From Hydractinia symbiolongicarpus (lineage: Eukaryota > Cnidaria > Hydrozoa > Anthoathecata > Hydractiniidae): DNA of 64,000 nt. Under the pieces are notes generated by a model. That model worked only from the letters and a program-made list of their open reading frames with translations. It did no database searches and had not been told where the DNA came from. Of this stretch, positions 49,940 through 61,364 are shown piece after piece (position 1 is the first letter of the stretch; each line of letters opens with the position of its first letter). The stretch lies in contig NC_079883.1 in the NCBI RefSeq assembly GCF_029227915.1, positions 18,478,001-18,542,000 of the forward strand, read 5' to 3'. Position numbers and translations under genes: made by a program.

Positions 49940-51033
49940 CCATTGAGAGTGGAAGGATAAGACCAATGCTAACCTGTGCAGGCACGTGCAACCACGTGAT
50001 TTATGTATACGGACTTTATTAGGCCGCAAAAGGCCATATTACAGCCTTTAGGGGCCTGTACACGTGGTTGACGGTGTTGTAAAGCCGTGGCGCTATGGAA
50101 AAGAACTTGGGACATCGTAGTCCATTGAGAGTGGAAGGATAAGACCATTGGTAACCTGCACAGGCACGTGGAACAACGTGATTTATGTATACCGACTTTA
50201 TTAGGCCGAAAAAAGGCCATATTACAGCCTTTAGGGGCCTGTACACGTGTTTGAGGGTGTTGTAAAGCCGTGGCGATATGGAAAACAACTTGGGACGCCG
50301 TAGTCGATTGAGCGTGGAAGGATAAGATCAATGATAACCTGCGCAGGAACGTGCAACCAGGTGATATATGTGTAAGGCCTTTATTAGGCTGTAAGAGGCG
50401 ATATTAAAGTCGTTAGACGCATGTACTCGTAGTTAACGGTGTTATAACGCCATGGCGCAATGGAAAACAACTTGGGACGTCGTAGTCCATTGAGAGTGGA
50501 AGGATAAGACCAATGCTAACCTGTGCAGGCACGTGGAACAACGTGATTTATGTATACGGACTTTATTAGGCCGCAAAAGGCCATATTACAGCCTTTAGGG
50601 GCCTGTACACGTGGTTGACGGTGTTGTAAAGCCGTGGCGCTATGGAAAAGAACTTGGGACATCGTAGTCCATTGAGAGTGGAAGGATAAGACCATTGGTA
50701 ACCTGCACAGGCACGTGGAACAACGTGATTTATGTATACGGACTTTATTAGGCCGAAAAAAGGCCATATTACAGCCTTTAGGGGCCTGTACACGTGTTTG
50801 ACGGTGTTGTAAAGCCGTGGCGATATGGAAAACAACTTGGGACGCCGTAGTCGATTGAGCGTGGAAGGATAAGATCAATGATAACCTGCGCAGGAACGTG
50901 CAACCAGGTGATATATGTGTAAGGCCTTTATTAGTCTGTAAGAGGCGATATTAAAGTCGTTAGACGCATGTACTCGTAGTTAACGGTGTTATAACGCCAT
51001 GGCGCAATGGAAAACAACTTGGGACGTCGTAGT
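49940..51033. repeat. 547 bp trimer tandem duplication
   Basis: Two copies, about 49940-50486 and 50487-51033, offset 547 bp (three monomers plus the shared 1 bp insertion GGCCGAAAAAAGGCC). Both carry CAACCAGGTGATATATG and GATATTAAAGTCG, seen nowhere else. A few substitutions distinguish them, for example TTTGAGGGTG against TTTGACGGTG. Confidence 0.82.
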
Positions 51034-52158
51034 CCATTGAAAATGGAAGGATTAGACCAATAGTAACCTGCGCAGGCACGTGGAACAACGCAAATTAGGT
51101 GTACGGCCTTTATTAGGCCGCAAAAGGTCATATTACAGCCTTTGGAGACCTGTACACGTGGTTAACGGTTTTATAAAGCTGTGGCGCAATTGCAAACAAC
51201 GTAGGACGTCGTAGTCTATTGAGACTACATGGACTAGTCCGATCGTAACTTGCGCAGGCACGTGGATCTACGTGATTTATGTGTACGGCCTCTATTAGGC
51301 AGCAAAATGCCATATTACAGCCTTTAGGGGGCTGTACACGTGGTTGACGGTCTTATAACGCCGTGGCGCTATGGAAAACGACTTGGGACGTCGTAGTCCT
51401 TTGAGAGTGGAAGGATAAGACCAATGATAACCTACGCAGGCACGTGGAACAACGTGATTTATGTGTAAGGCCTTTATTAGGATGCAAGAGGCCATATTGC
51501 AGTCGTTAGACGCATGTACTCGTAGTTAACGGTGTTATAACGCCATGGCGCAATGGAAAACGACTTGGGACGTCGTAGTCCATTGAGAGTGGAAAGATTA
51601 GACCAATGGTAACCTGCGCAAGCACGTGCAACCACGTGATATACGTGTAAGGCCTTTATTAGGGTACAAGAGGCTATATTACAGCCCTTAGGGGCCTGTG
51701 CGCGTGGCTGACGCTGTTATAAAGCCATGGCGCAATGGAAAACCACTTGGAGCGTCGTAGTCCATTGAGAGTGGAAGAATTACACCAATGCTGACCTGTG
51801 CAGGCACGTGCAACCACGTGATATACGTGTAAGGCCTTTATTAGGCTGCAAGAGGCCATATTGCAATCGTTAGACGCATGTACTCGTAGTTAACGGTGTT
51901 ATAACGCCATGGCGCAATGGAAAACGACTTGGGACGTCGTAGTCCTTTGAGAGTGGAAGGATAAGACCAATGATAACCTACGCAGGCACTTGCAACCACG
52001 TGATATATGTGTAAGGCCTTTATTAGGCTGCAAGAGGCGATATTACAGTCGTTAGACGCATGTACCCGTAGTTAACGGGGTTATAACGCCATGGCGCAAT
52101 GGAAAACAACTTGGGACGTCGTAGTCTATTGAGAGTACATGGACTAGTCCGATCGTAA

Positions 52159-52338
52159 CCTGCGCAGGCACGTGGAACAACGTGATTTATGTATACGGAC
52201 TTTATTAGGCAGCAAAAGGCCATATTACAGCCTTTAAGGGTGTACACGTGGTTGACGGTGTTATAAAGCTGTTGCGCAATTGCAAACAACTTGGGACGTC
52301 GTAGTCGATTGAGCGTGGAAGGATAAGATCATTGATAA
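52159..52338. repeat. 180 bp monomer at the C/D border
   Basis: A 2 bp loss gives CCTTTAAGGGTGTACACG in place of the CCTTTAGGGGCCTGTACACG type. The next half of the monomer carries the AGCTGTTGCGCAATTGC variant that opens each subarray D repeat. Confidence 0.75.
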
Positions 52339-55300
52339 CCTGCGCAGGAACGTGCAACCACGTGAAATACGTGTAAGGCCTTTATTAGGGTACCAGAGGC
52401 TATATTACAGACCTTAGGGGCCTGTACACGTGGCTGACACTGTTATAAATCCATGGCGCAATGGAAAACCACTTGGGACGTCGTAGTCCATTGAGAGTGG
52501 AAGGATTAGACCAATAGAAACCTGCGCAGGCAAGTGGAAAAACGCGAATTGGGTGTACGGCCTTTGTTAGGCTGCAAAAGGCCATGCTATAGCCTTTAGA
52601 GGCCTGTACACGTGGCTGACTGTGTTATAAAGCCGTGGCGCAATGGAAAACCACTTGGGACGTCGTAGTCCATTGAGAGTGGAAGGATTACACCAATGCT
52701 AACCTGTGCAGGCACGTGCAACAACGTAATATACGTGTAAGGCCTTTATTAGGATGCAAGAGGCCATATTGCAGTCGTTAGACGCATGTACTCGTAGTTA
52801 ACGGTGTTATAACGCCATGGCGCAATGGAAAACGACTTGGGACGTCGTAGTCCATTGAGAGTGGAAGGATTAGACCAATGGTAACCTGCGCAAGCACGTG
52901 CAACCACGTGATATACGTGTAAGGCCTTTATTAGGGTACAAGAGGCTATATTACAGCCCTTAGGGGCCTGTGCGCGTGGCTGACGCTGTTATAAAGCCAT
53001 GGCGCAATGGAAAACCACTTGGGACGTCGTAGTCCATTGAGAGTGGAAGAATTACACCAATGCTGACCTGTGCAGGCACGTGCAACCACGTGATATACGT
53101 GTAAGGCCTTTATTAGGCTGCAAGAGGCCATATTGCAATCGTTAGACGCATGTACTCGTAGTTAACGGTGTTATAACGCCATGGCGCAATGGAAAACGAC
53201 TTGGGACGTCGTAGTCCTTTGAGAGTGGAAGGATAAGACCAATGATAACCTACGCAGGCACGTGCAACCACGTGATATACGTGTAAGGCCTTTATTAGGG
53301 TACAAGAGGCTATATTACAGCCCTTAGGGGCCTGTGCGCGTGGCTGACGCTGTTATAAAGCCATGGCGCAATGGAAAACCACTTGGGACGTCGTAGTCCA
53401 TTGAGAGTGGAAGAATTACACCAATGCTGACCTGTGTAGGCACGTGCAACCACGTGATATACGTGTAAGGCCTTTATTAGGCTGCAAGAGGCCATATTGC
53501 AATCGTTAGACGCATGTACTTGTAGTTAACGGTGTTATAACGCCATGGCGCAATGGAAAACAACTTGGGACGTCGTAGTCGATTGAGAGTGGAAGGATAA
53601 GACCAATGCTAACCTGCACAGGCACGTGCAACCACGTGATATACGTGTAAGGCCTTTATTAGGGTACAAGAGGCTATATTACAGCCCTTAGGGGCCTGTG
53701 CGCGTGGCTGACGCTGTTATAAAGCCATGGCGCAATGGAAAACCACTTGGGACGTCGTAGTCGATTGAGAGTGGAAGGATAAGACCAATGCTAACCTGCG
53801 CAGGCACGTGGAACAACGAAAATTAGGTGTACGGCCTTTATTAGGCCGCAAATGGCCATATTACAGCCTTTAGGGGCCTGTACACGTGTTTGACGGTGTT
53901 GTAAAGCCGTGGCGATATGGAAAACAACTTGGGACGTCGTAGTCCTTTGAGAGTGGAAGGATAAGACCAATGATAACCTACGCAGGCACGTGGAACCACG
54001 TGATATATGTGTAAGGCCTTTATTAGGCTGCAAGAGGCCATATTACAGTCGTTAGACGCATGTACTTGTAGTTAACGGTGTTATAACGCCATGGCGCAAT
54101 CGAAAACGACTTGTGACGTCGTAGTCCATTGAGAGTGGAAGGACTAGATCAATGGTAACCTGTGCAGGCACGTGGAACAACGTGATTTATGTATACGGAC
54201 TTTATTAGGCCGCAAAAGGCCATATTACAGCCTTTAGGGGCCTGTACACGTGTTTGACGGTGTTGTAAAGCCGTGGCGCTATGGAAAACAACTTGGGACG
54301 TCGTAGTCCTTTGAGAGTGGAAGGATAAGACCAATGATAACCTACGCAGGCACGTGCAACCACGTGATATATGTGTAAGGCCTTTATTAGGCTGTAAGAG
54401 GCGATATTATAGTCGTTAGAGGCAGGTACCCGTAGTTAACGGTGTTATAACGCCATGGCGCAATGGAAAACAACTTGGGACGTCGTAGTCCATTGAAAAT
54501 GGAAGGATTAGACCAATAGTAACCTGCGTAGGCACGTGGAACAACGAAAATTAGGTGTACGGCCTTTATTAGGCCGTAAAAGGCCATATTACAGCCTTTA
54601 GGGGCCTGTACACGTGTTTGACGGTGTTGTAAAGCCGTGGCGATATGGAAAACAACTTGGGACGTCGTAGTCCTTTGAGAGTGGAAGGATAAGACCAATG
54701 ATAACCTACGCAGGCACGTGGAACCACGTGATATATGTGTAAGGCCTTTACTAGGCTGCAAGAGGCCATATTACAGTCGTTAGACGCATGTACTTGTAGT
54801 TAACGGTGTTATAACGCCATGGCGCAATCGAAAACGACTTGTCACGTCGTAGTCCATTGAGAGTGGAAGGATTAGATCAATGGTAACCTGCGCAGGCACG
54901 TGGAACAACGTGATTTATGTATACGGACTTTATTAGGCCGCAAAAGGCCATATTACAGCCTTTAGGGGCCTGTACACGTGTTTGACGGTGTTGTAAAGCC
55001 GTGGCGCTATGGAAAACAACTTGGGACGTCGTAGTCCTTTTAGAGTGGAAGGATAAGACCAATGATAACCTACGCAGGCACGTGCAACCACGTGATTTAT
55101 GTGTAAGGCCTTTATTAGGCTGTAAGAGGCGATATTACAGTCGTTAGACGCAGGTACCCGTAGTTAACGGTGTTATAACGCCATGGCGCAATGGAAAACA
55201 ACTTGGGACGTCGTAGTCCATTGAAAATGGAAGGATTAGACCAATAGTAACCTGCGTAGGCACGTGGAACAACGAAAATTAGGTGTACGGCCTTTATTAG

Positions 55301-55540
55301 GCCACAAAAGGTCATATTACAGCCTTTAGAGACCTGTACACGTGGTTGACGGTGTTATAAAGCTGTGGCGCAATTGCAAACAACTTGGGACATCGTAGTC
55401 TATTGAGACAACATGGACTAGTCCGATCGTAACTTGCGCAGGCACGTGGATCTACGTGATTCATGTGTACGGCCTCTATTAGGCAGCAAAAGACCATGCT
55501 ATAGATTTTAGAGGCCTGTACACGTGGCTGACTGTGTTAT
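52265..55540. repeat. D HOR copy D1, 18 monomers, 3276 bp
   Basis: Complete 18-mer, exactly 18 x 182 bp by phase counting. It includes an internal tetramer duplication (53795-54522 and 54523-55250), shown by GGCCGCAAATGGCC and GGCCGTAAAAGGCC opening the two halves and CTTGTGACG and CTTGTCACG later in them. Confidence 0.88.
53795..55250. repeat. internal 728 bp tetramer duplication of the D HOR
   Basis: Two related four-monomer blocks in D1; D3 holds both at 59619-60346 and 60347-61074, D2 only one at 57071-57798. The single D2 block starts like the first half (GCAAATGGCC) and ends like the second (CTTGTCACG), so it is a recombinant. Confidence 0.8.
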
Positions 55541-58088
55541 AAAGCTGTTGCGCAATTGCAAACAACTTGGGACGTCGTAGTCGATTGAGCGTGGAAGGAT
55601 AAGATCATTGATAACCTGCGCAGGAACGTGCAACCACGTGAAATACGTGTAAGGCCTTTATTAGGGTACCAGAGGCTATATTACAGACCTTAGGGGCCTG
55701 TACACGTGGCTGACACTGTTATAAATCCATGGCGCAATGGAAAACCACTTGGGACGTCGTAGTCCATTGAGAGTGGAAGGATTAGACCAATACAAACCTG
55801 CGCAGGCAAGTGGAAAATCGCGAATTGGGTGTACGGCCTTTGTTAGGCTGCAAAAGGCCATGCTATAGCCTTTAGAGGCCTGTACACGTGGCTGACTGTG
55901 TTATAAAGCCGTGGCGCAATGGAAAACCACTTGGGACGTCGTAGTCCATTGAGAGTGGAAGGATTACACCAATGCTAACCTGTGCAGGCACGTGCAACAA
56001 CGTAATATACGTGTAAGGCCTTTATTAGGATGCAAGAGGCCATATTGCAGTCGTTAGACGCATGCACTCGTAGTTAACGGTGTTATAACGCCATGGCGCA
56101 ATGGAAAACGACTTGGGACGTCGTAGTCCATTGAGAGTGGAAGGATTAGACCAATGGTAACCTGCGCAAGCACGTGCAACCACGTGATATACGTGTAAGG
56201 CCTTTATTAGGGTACAAGAGGCTATATTACAGCCCTTAGGGGCCTGTGCGCGTGGCTGACGCTGTTATAAAGCCATGGCGCAATGGAAAACCACTTGGGA
56301 CGTCGTAGTCCATTGAGAGTGGAAGAATTACACCAATGCTGACCTGTGCAGGCACGTGCAACCACGTGATATACGTGTAAGGCCTTTATTAGGCTGCAAG
56401 AGGCCATATTGCAATCGTTAGACGCATGTACTCGTAGTTAACGGTGTTATAACGCCATGGCGCAATGGAAAACGACTTGGGACGTCGTAGTCCTTTGAGA
56501 GTGGAAGGATAAGACCAATGATAACCTACGCAGGCACGTGCAACCACGTGATATACGTGTAAGGCCTTTATTAGGGTACAAGAGGCTATATTACAGCCCT
56601 TAGGGGCCTGTGCGCGTGGCTGACGCTGTTATAAAGCCATGGCGCAATGGAAAACCACTTGGGACGTCGTAGTCCATTGAGAGTGGAAGAATTACACCAA
56701 TGCTGACCTGTGTAGGCACGTGCAACCACGTGAAATACGTGTAAGGCCTTTATTAGGCTGCAAGAGGCCATATTGCAATCGTTAGACGCATGTACTTGTA
56801 GTTAACGGTGTTATAACGCCATGGCGCAATGGAAAACAACTTGGGACGTCGTAGTCGATTGAGAGTGGAAGGATAAGACCAATGCTAACCTGCACAGGCA
56901 CGTGCAACCACGTGATATACGTGTAAGGCCTTTATTAGGGTACAAGAGGCTATATTACAGCCCTTAGGGGCCTGTGCGCGTGGCTGACGCTGTTATAAAG
57001 CCATGGCGCAATGGAAAACCACTTGGGACGTCGTAGTCGATTGAGAGTGGAAGGATAAGACCAATGCTAACCTGCGCAGGCACGTGGAACAACGAAAATT
57101 AGGTGTACGGCCTTTATTAGGCCGCAAATGGCCATATTACAGCCTTTAGGGGCCTGTACACGTGTTTGACGGTGTTGTAAAGCCGTGGCGATATGGAAAA
57201 CAACTTGGGACGTCGTAGTCCTTTGAGAGTGGAAGGATAAGACCAATGATAACCTACGCAGGCACGTGGAACCACGTGATATATGTGTAAGGCCTTTATT
57301 AGGCTGCAAGAGGCCATATTACAGTCGTTAGACGCATGTACTTGTAGTTAACGGTGTTATAACGCCATGGCGCAATCGAAAACGACTTGTCACGTCGTAG
57401 TCCATTGAGAGTGGAAGGATTAGATCAATGGTAACCTGCGCAGGCACGTGGAACAACGTGATTTATGTATACGGACTTTATTAGGCCGCAAAAGGCCATA
57501 TTACAGCCTTTAGGGGCCTGTACACGTGTTTGACGGTGTTGTAAAGCCGTGGCGCTATGGAAAACAACTTGGGACGTCGTAGTCCTTTTACAGTGGAAGG
57601 ATAAGACCAATGATAACCTACGCAGGCACGTGCAACCACGTGATTTATGTGTAAGGCCTTTATTAGGCTGTAAGAGGCGATATTACAGTCGTTAGACGCA
57701 GGTACCCGTAGTTAACGGTGTTATAACGCCATGGCGCAATGGAAAACAACTTGGGACGTCGTAGTCCATTGAAAATGGAAGGATTAGACCAATAGTAACC
57801 TGCGTAGGCACGTGGAACAACGAAAATTAGGTGTACGGCCTTTATTAGGCCGCAAAAGGTCATATTACAGCCTTTAGAGACCTGTACACGTGGTTGACGG
57901 TGTTATAAAGCTGTGGCGCAATTGCAAACAACTTGGGACATCGTAGTCTATTGAGACAACATGGACTAGTCCGATCGTAACTTGCGCAGGCACGTGGATC
58001 TACGTGATTCATGTGTACGGCCTCTATTAGGCAGCAAAAGACCATGCTATAGATTTTAGAGGCCTGTACACGTGGCTGACTGTGTTAT
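55541..58088. repeat. D HOR copy D2, 14 monomers, 2548 bp
   Basis: Shares order with D1 at offset 3276 bp up to about 57.3 kb and at 2548 bp after it, so exactly four monomers are missing. The loss fits exchange between the two halves of the internal tetramer duplication. Confidence 0.87.
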
Positions 58089-61000
58089 AAAGCTGTTGCG
58101 CAATTGCAAACAACTTGGGACGTCGTAGTCGATTGAGCGTGGAAGGATAAGATCATTGATAACCTGCGCAGGAACGTGCAACCACGTGAAATACGTGTAA
58201 GGCCTTTATTAGGGTACCAGAGGCTATATTACAGACCTTAGGGGCCTGTACACGTGGCTGACACTGTTAAAAATCCATGGCGCAATGGAAAACCACTTGG
58301 GACGTCGTAGTCCATTGAGAGTGGAAGGATTAGACCAATAGAAACCTGCGCAGGCAAGTGGAAAAACGCGAATTGGGTGTACGGCCTTTGTTCGGCTGCA
58401 AAAGGCCTTGCTATAGCCTTTAGAGGCCTGTACACGTGGCTGACTGTGTTATAAAGCCATGGCGCAATGGAAAACCACTTGGGACGTCGTAGTCCATTGA
58501 GAGTGGAAGGATTACACCAATGCTAACCTGTGCAGGCACGTGCAACAACGTAATATACGTGTAAGGCCTTTATTAGGATGCAAGAGGCCATATTGCAGTC
58601 GTTAGACGCATGTACTCGTAGTTAACGGTGTTATAACGCCATGGCGCAATGGAAAACGACTTGGGACGTCGTAGTCCATTGAGAGTGGAAGGATTAGACC
58701 AATGGTAACCTGCGCAAGCACGTGCAACCACGTGATATACGTGTAAGGCCTTTATTAGGGTACAAGAGGCTATATTACAGCCCTTAGGGGCCTGTGCGCG
58801 TGGCTGACGCTGTTATAAAGCCATGGCGCAATGGAAAACCACTTGGGACGTCGTAGTCCATTGAGAGTGGAAGAATTACACCAATGCTGACCTGTGCAGG
58901 CACGTGCAACCACGTGATATACGTGTAAGGCCTTTATTAGGCTGCAAGAGGCCATATTGCAATCGTTAGACGCATGTACTCGTAGTTAACGGTGTAATAA
59001 CGCCATGGCGCAATGGAAAACGACTTGGGACGTCGTAGTCCTTTGAGAGTGGAAGGATAAGACCAATGATAACCTACGCAGGCACGTGCAACCACGTGAT
59101 ATACGTGTAAGGCCTTTATTAGGGTACAAGAGGCTATATTACAGCCCTTAGGGGACTGTGCGCGTGGCTGACGCTGTTATAAAGCCATGGCGCAATGGAA
59201 AACCACTTGGGACGTCGTAGTCCATTGAGAGTGGAAGAATTACACCAATGCTGACCTGTGTAGGCACGTGCAACCACGTGATATACGTGTAAGGCCTTTA
59301 TTAGGCTGCAAGAGGCCATATTGCAATCGTTAGACGCATGTACTTGTAGTTAACGGTGTTATAACGCCATGGCGCAATGGAAAACAACTTGGGACGTCGT
59401 AGTCGATTGAGAGTGGAAGGATAAGACCAATGCTAACCTGCACAGGCACGTGCAACCACGTGATATACGTGTAAGGCCTTTATTAGGGTACAAGAGGCTA
59501 TATTACAGCACTTAGGGGCCTGTGCGCGTGGCTGACGCTGTTATAAAGCCATGGCGCAATGGAAAACCACTTGGGACGTCGTAGTCGATTGAGAGTGGAA
59601 GGATAAGACCAATGCTAACCTGCGCAGGCACGTGGAACAACGAAAATTAGGTGTACGGCCTTTATTAGGCCGCAAATGGCCATATTACAGCCTTTAGGGG
59701 CCTGTACACGTGTTTGACGGTGTTGTAAAGCCGTGGCGATATGGAAAACAACTTGGGACGTCGTAGTCCTTTGAGAGTGGAAGGATAAGACCAATGATAA
59801 CCTACGCAGGCACGTGGAACCACGTGATATATGTGTAAGGCCTTTATTAGGCTGCAAGAGGCCATATTACAGTCGTTAGACGCATGTACTTGTAGTTAAC
59901 GGTGTTATAACGCCATGGCGCAATCGAAAACGACTTGTGACGTCGTAGTCCATTGAGAGTGGAAGGATTAGATCAATGGTAACCTGTGCAGGCACGTGGA
60001 ACAACGTGATTTATGTATACGGACTTTATTAGGCCGCAAAAGGCCATATTACAGCCTTTAGGGGCCTGTACACGTGTTTGACGGTGTTGTAAAGCCGTGG
60101 CGCTATGGAAAACAACTTGGGACGTCGTAGTCTTTTGAGAATGGAAGGATAAGACCAATGATAACCTACGCAGGCACGTGCAACCACGTGATATATGTGT
60201 AAGGCCTTTATTAGGCTGTAAGAGGCGATATTATAGTCGTTAGAGGCAGGTACCCGTAGTTAACGGCGTTATAACGCCATGGCGCAATGGAAAACAACTT
60301 GGGACGTCGTAGTCCATTAAAAATGGAAGGATGAGACCAATAGTAACCTGCGTAGGCACGTGGAACAACGAAAATTAGGTGTACGGCCTTTATTAGGCCG
60401 TAAAAGGCCATATTACAGCCTTTAGGGGCCTGTACACGTGTTTGACGGTGTTGTAAAGCCGTGGCGATATGGAAAACAACTTGGGACGTCGTAGTACTTT
60501 GAGAGTGGAAGGATAAGACCAATGATAACCTACGCAGGCACGTGGAACCACGTGATATATGTGTAAGGCCTTTATTAGGCTGCAAGAGGCCATATTACAG
60601 TCGTTAGACGCATGTACTTGTAGTTAACGGTGTTATAACGCCATGGCGCAATCGAAAACGACTTGTCACGTCGTAGTCCATTGAAAGTGGAAGGATTAGA
60701 TCAATGGTAACCTGCGCAGGCACGTGGAACAACGTGATTTATGTATACGGACTTTATTAGGCCGCAAAAGGCCATATTACAGCCTTTAGGGGCCTGTACA
60801 CGTGTTTGACGGTGTTGTAAAGCCGTGGCGCTATGGAAAACAAATTGGGACGTCGTAGTCCTTTTAGAGTGGAAGGATAAGACCAATGATAACCTACGCA
60901 GGCACGTGCAACCACGTGATTTATGTGTAAGGCCTTTATTAGGCTGTAAGAGGCGATATTACAGTCGTTAGACGCAGGTACCCGTAGTTAACGGTGTTAT

Positions 61001-61364
61001 AACGCCATGGCGCAATGGAAAACAACTTGGGACGTCGTAGTCCATTGAAAATGGAAAGATTAGACCAATAGTAACCTGCGTAGGCACGTGGAACAACGAA
61101 AATTAGGTGTACGGCCTTTATTAGGCCGCAAAAGGTCATATTACAGCCTTTAGAGACCTGTACACGTGGTTGACGGTGTTATAAAGCTGTGGCGCAATTG
61201 CAAACAACTTGGGACATCGTAGTCTATTAAGACAACATGGACTTGTCCGATCGTAACTTGCGCAGGCACGTGGATCTACGTGATTCATGTGTACGGCCTC
61301 TATTAGGCAGCAAAAGACCATGCTATAGATTTTAGAGGCCTGTACACGTGGCTGACTGTGTTAT
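58089..61364. repeat. D HOR copy D3, 18 monomers, 3276 bp
   Basis: Complete 18-mer with both tetramer halves. It matches D1 at 5824 bp in its second part. One monomer has GGCGTTATAACGCC near 60266, a perfect 14 bp palindrome where neighbours have GGTGTTATAACGCC. At 61365 the next expected AAAGCTGTTGCG is replaced by AAGGCCGTGTCGC, ending the regular array. Confidence 0.86.

Larger units (their letters stand above)
34746..52264. repeat. satellite subarray C (2184 bp 12-mer HOR and shuffled blocks)
   Basis: Marked by GCCGTGTCGCAATGG, GCTGACCTGTGCAGG, GGACTAGTGCGATCG and GAGACAATATGG variants, which I did not see in A or B. Single-base insertions give 183 bp monomers at 35474, 39479, 41118, 47166, 50155 and 50702 that are useful for following duplications: CCTTTCAGGGG at 35.55 and 41.19 kb, GCCTTTTATTAGGG at 39.52 and 47.21 kb, GGCCGAAAAAAGGCC at 50.21 and 50.76 kb. 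The subarray also holds the only inverted piece and the only large out-of-register deletion of the window. Confidence 0.82.
52265..61364. repeat. satellite subarray D (18-mer HOR, three copies)
   Basis: The most regular part of the window. The rare AAAGCTGTTGCGCAATTGC variant starts at 52265, 55541 and 58089, and the order of monomers between is conserved. Typical variants are GGGTACCAGAGGC, GTGCGCGTGGCTGACG and GGAAGAATTACACC. Apart from the first monomer every unit is 182 bp. Confidence 0.88.
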
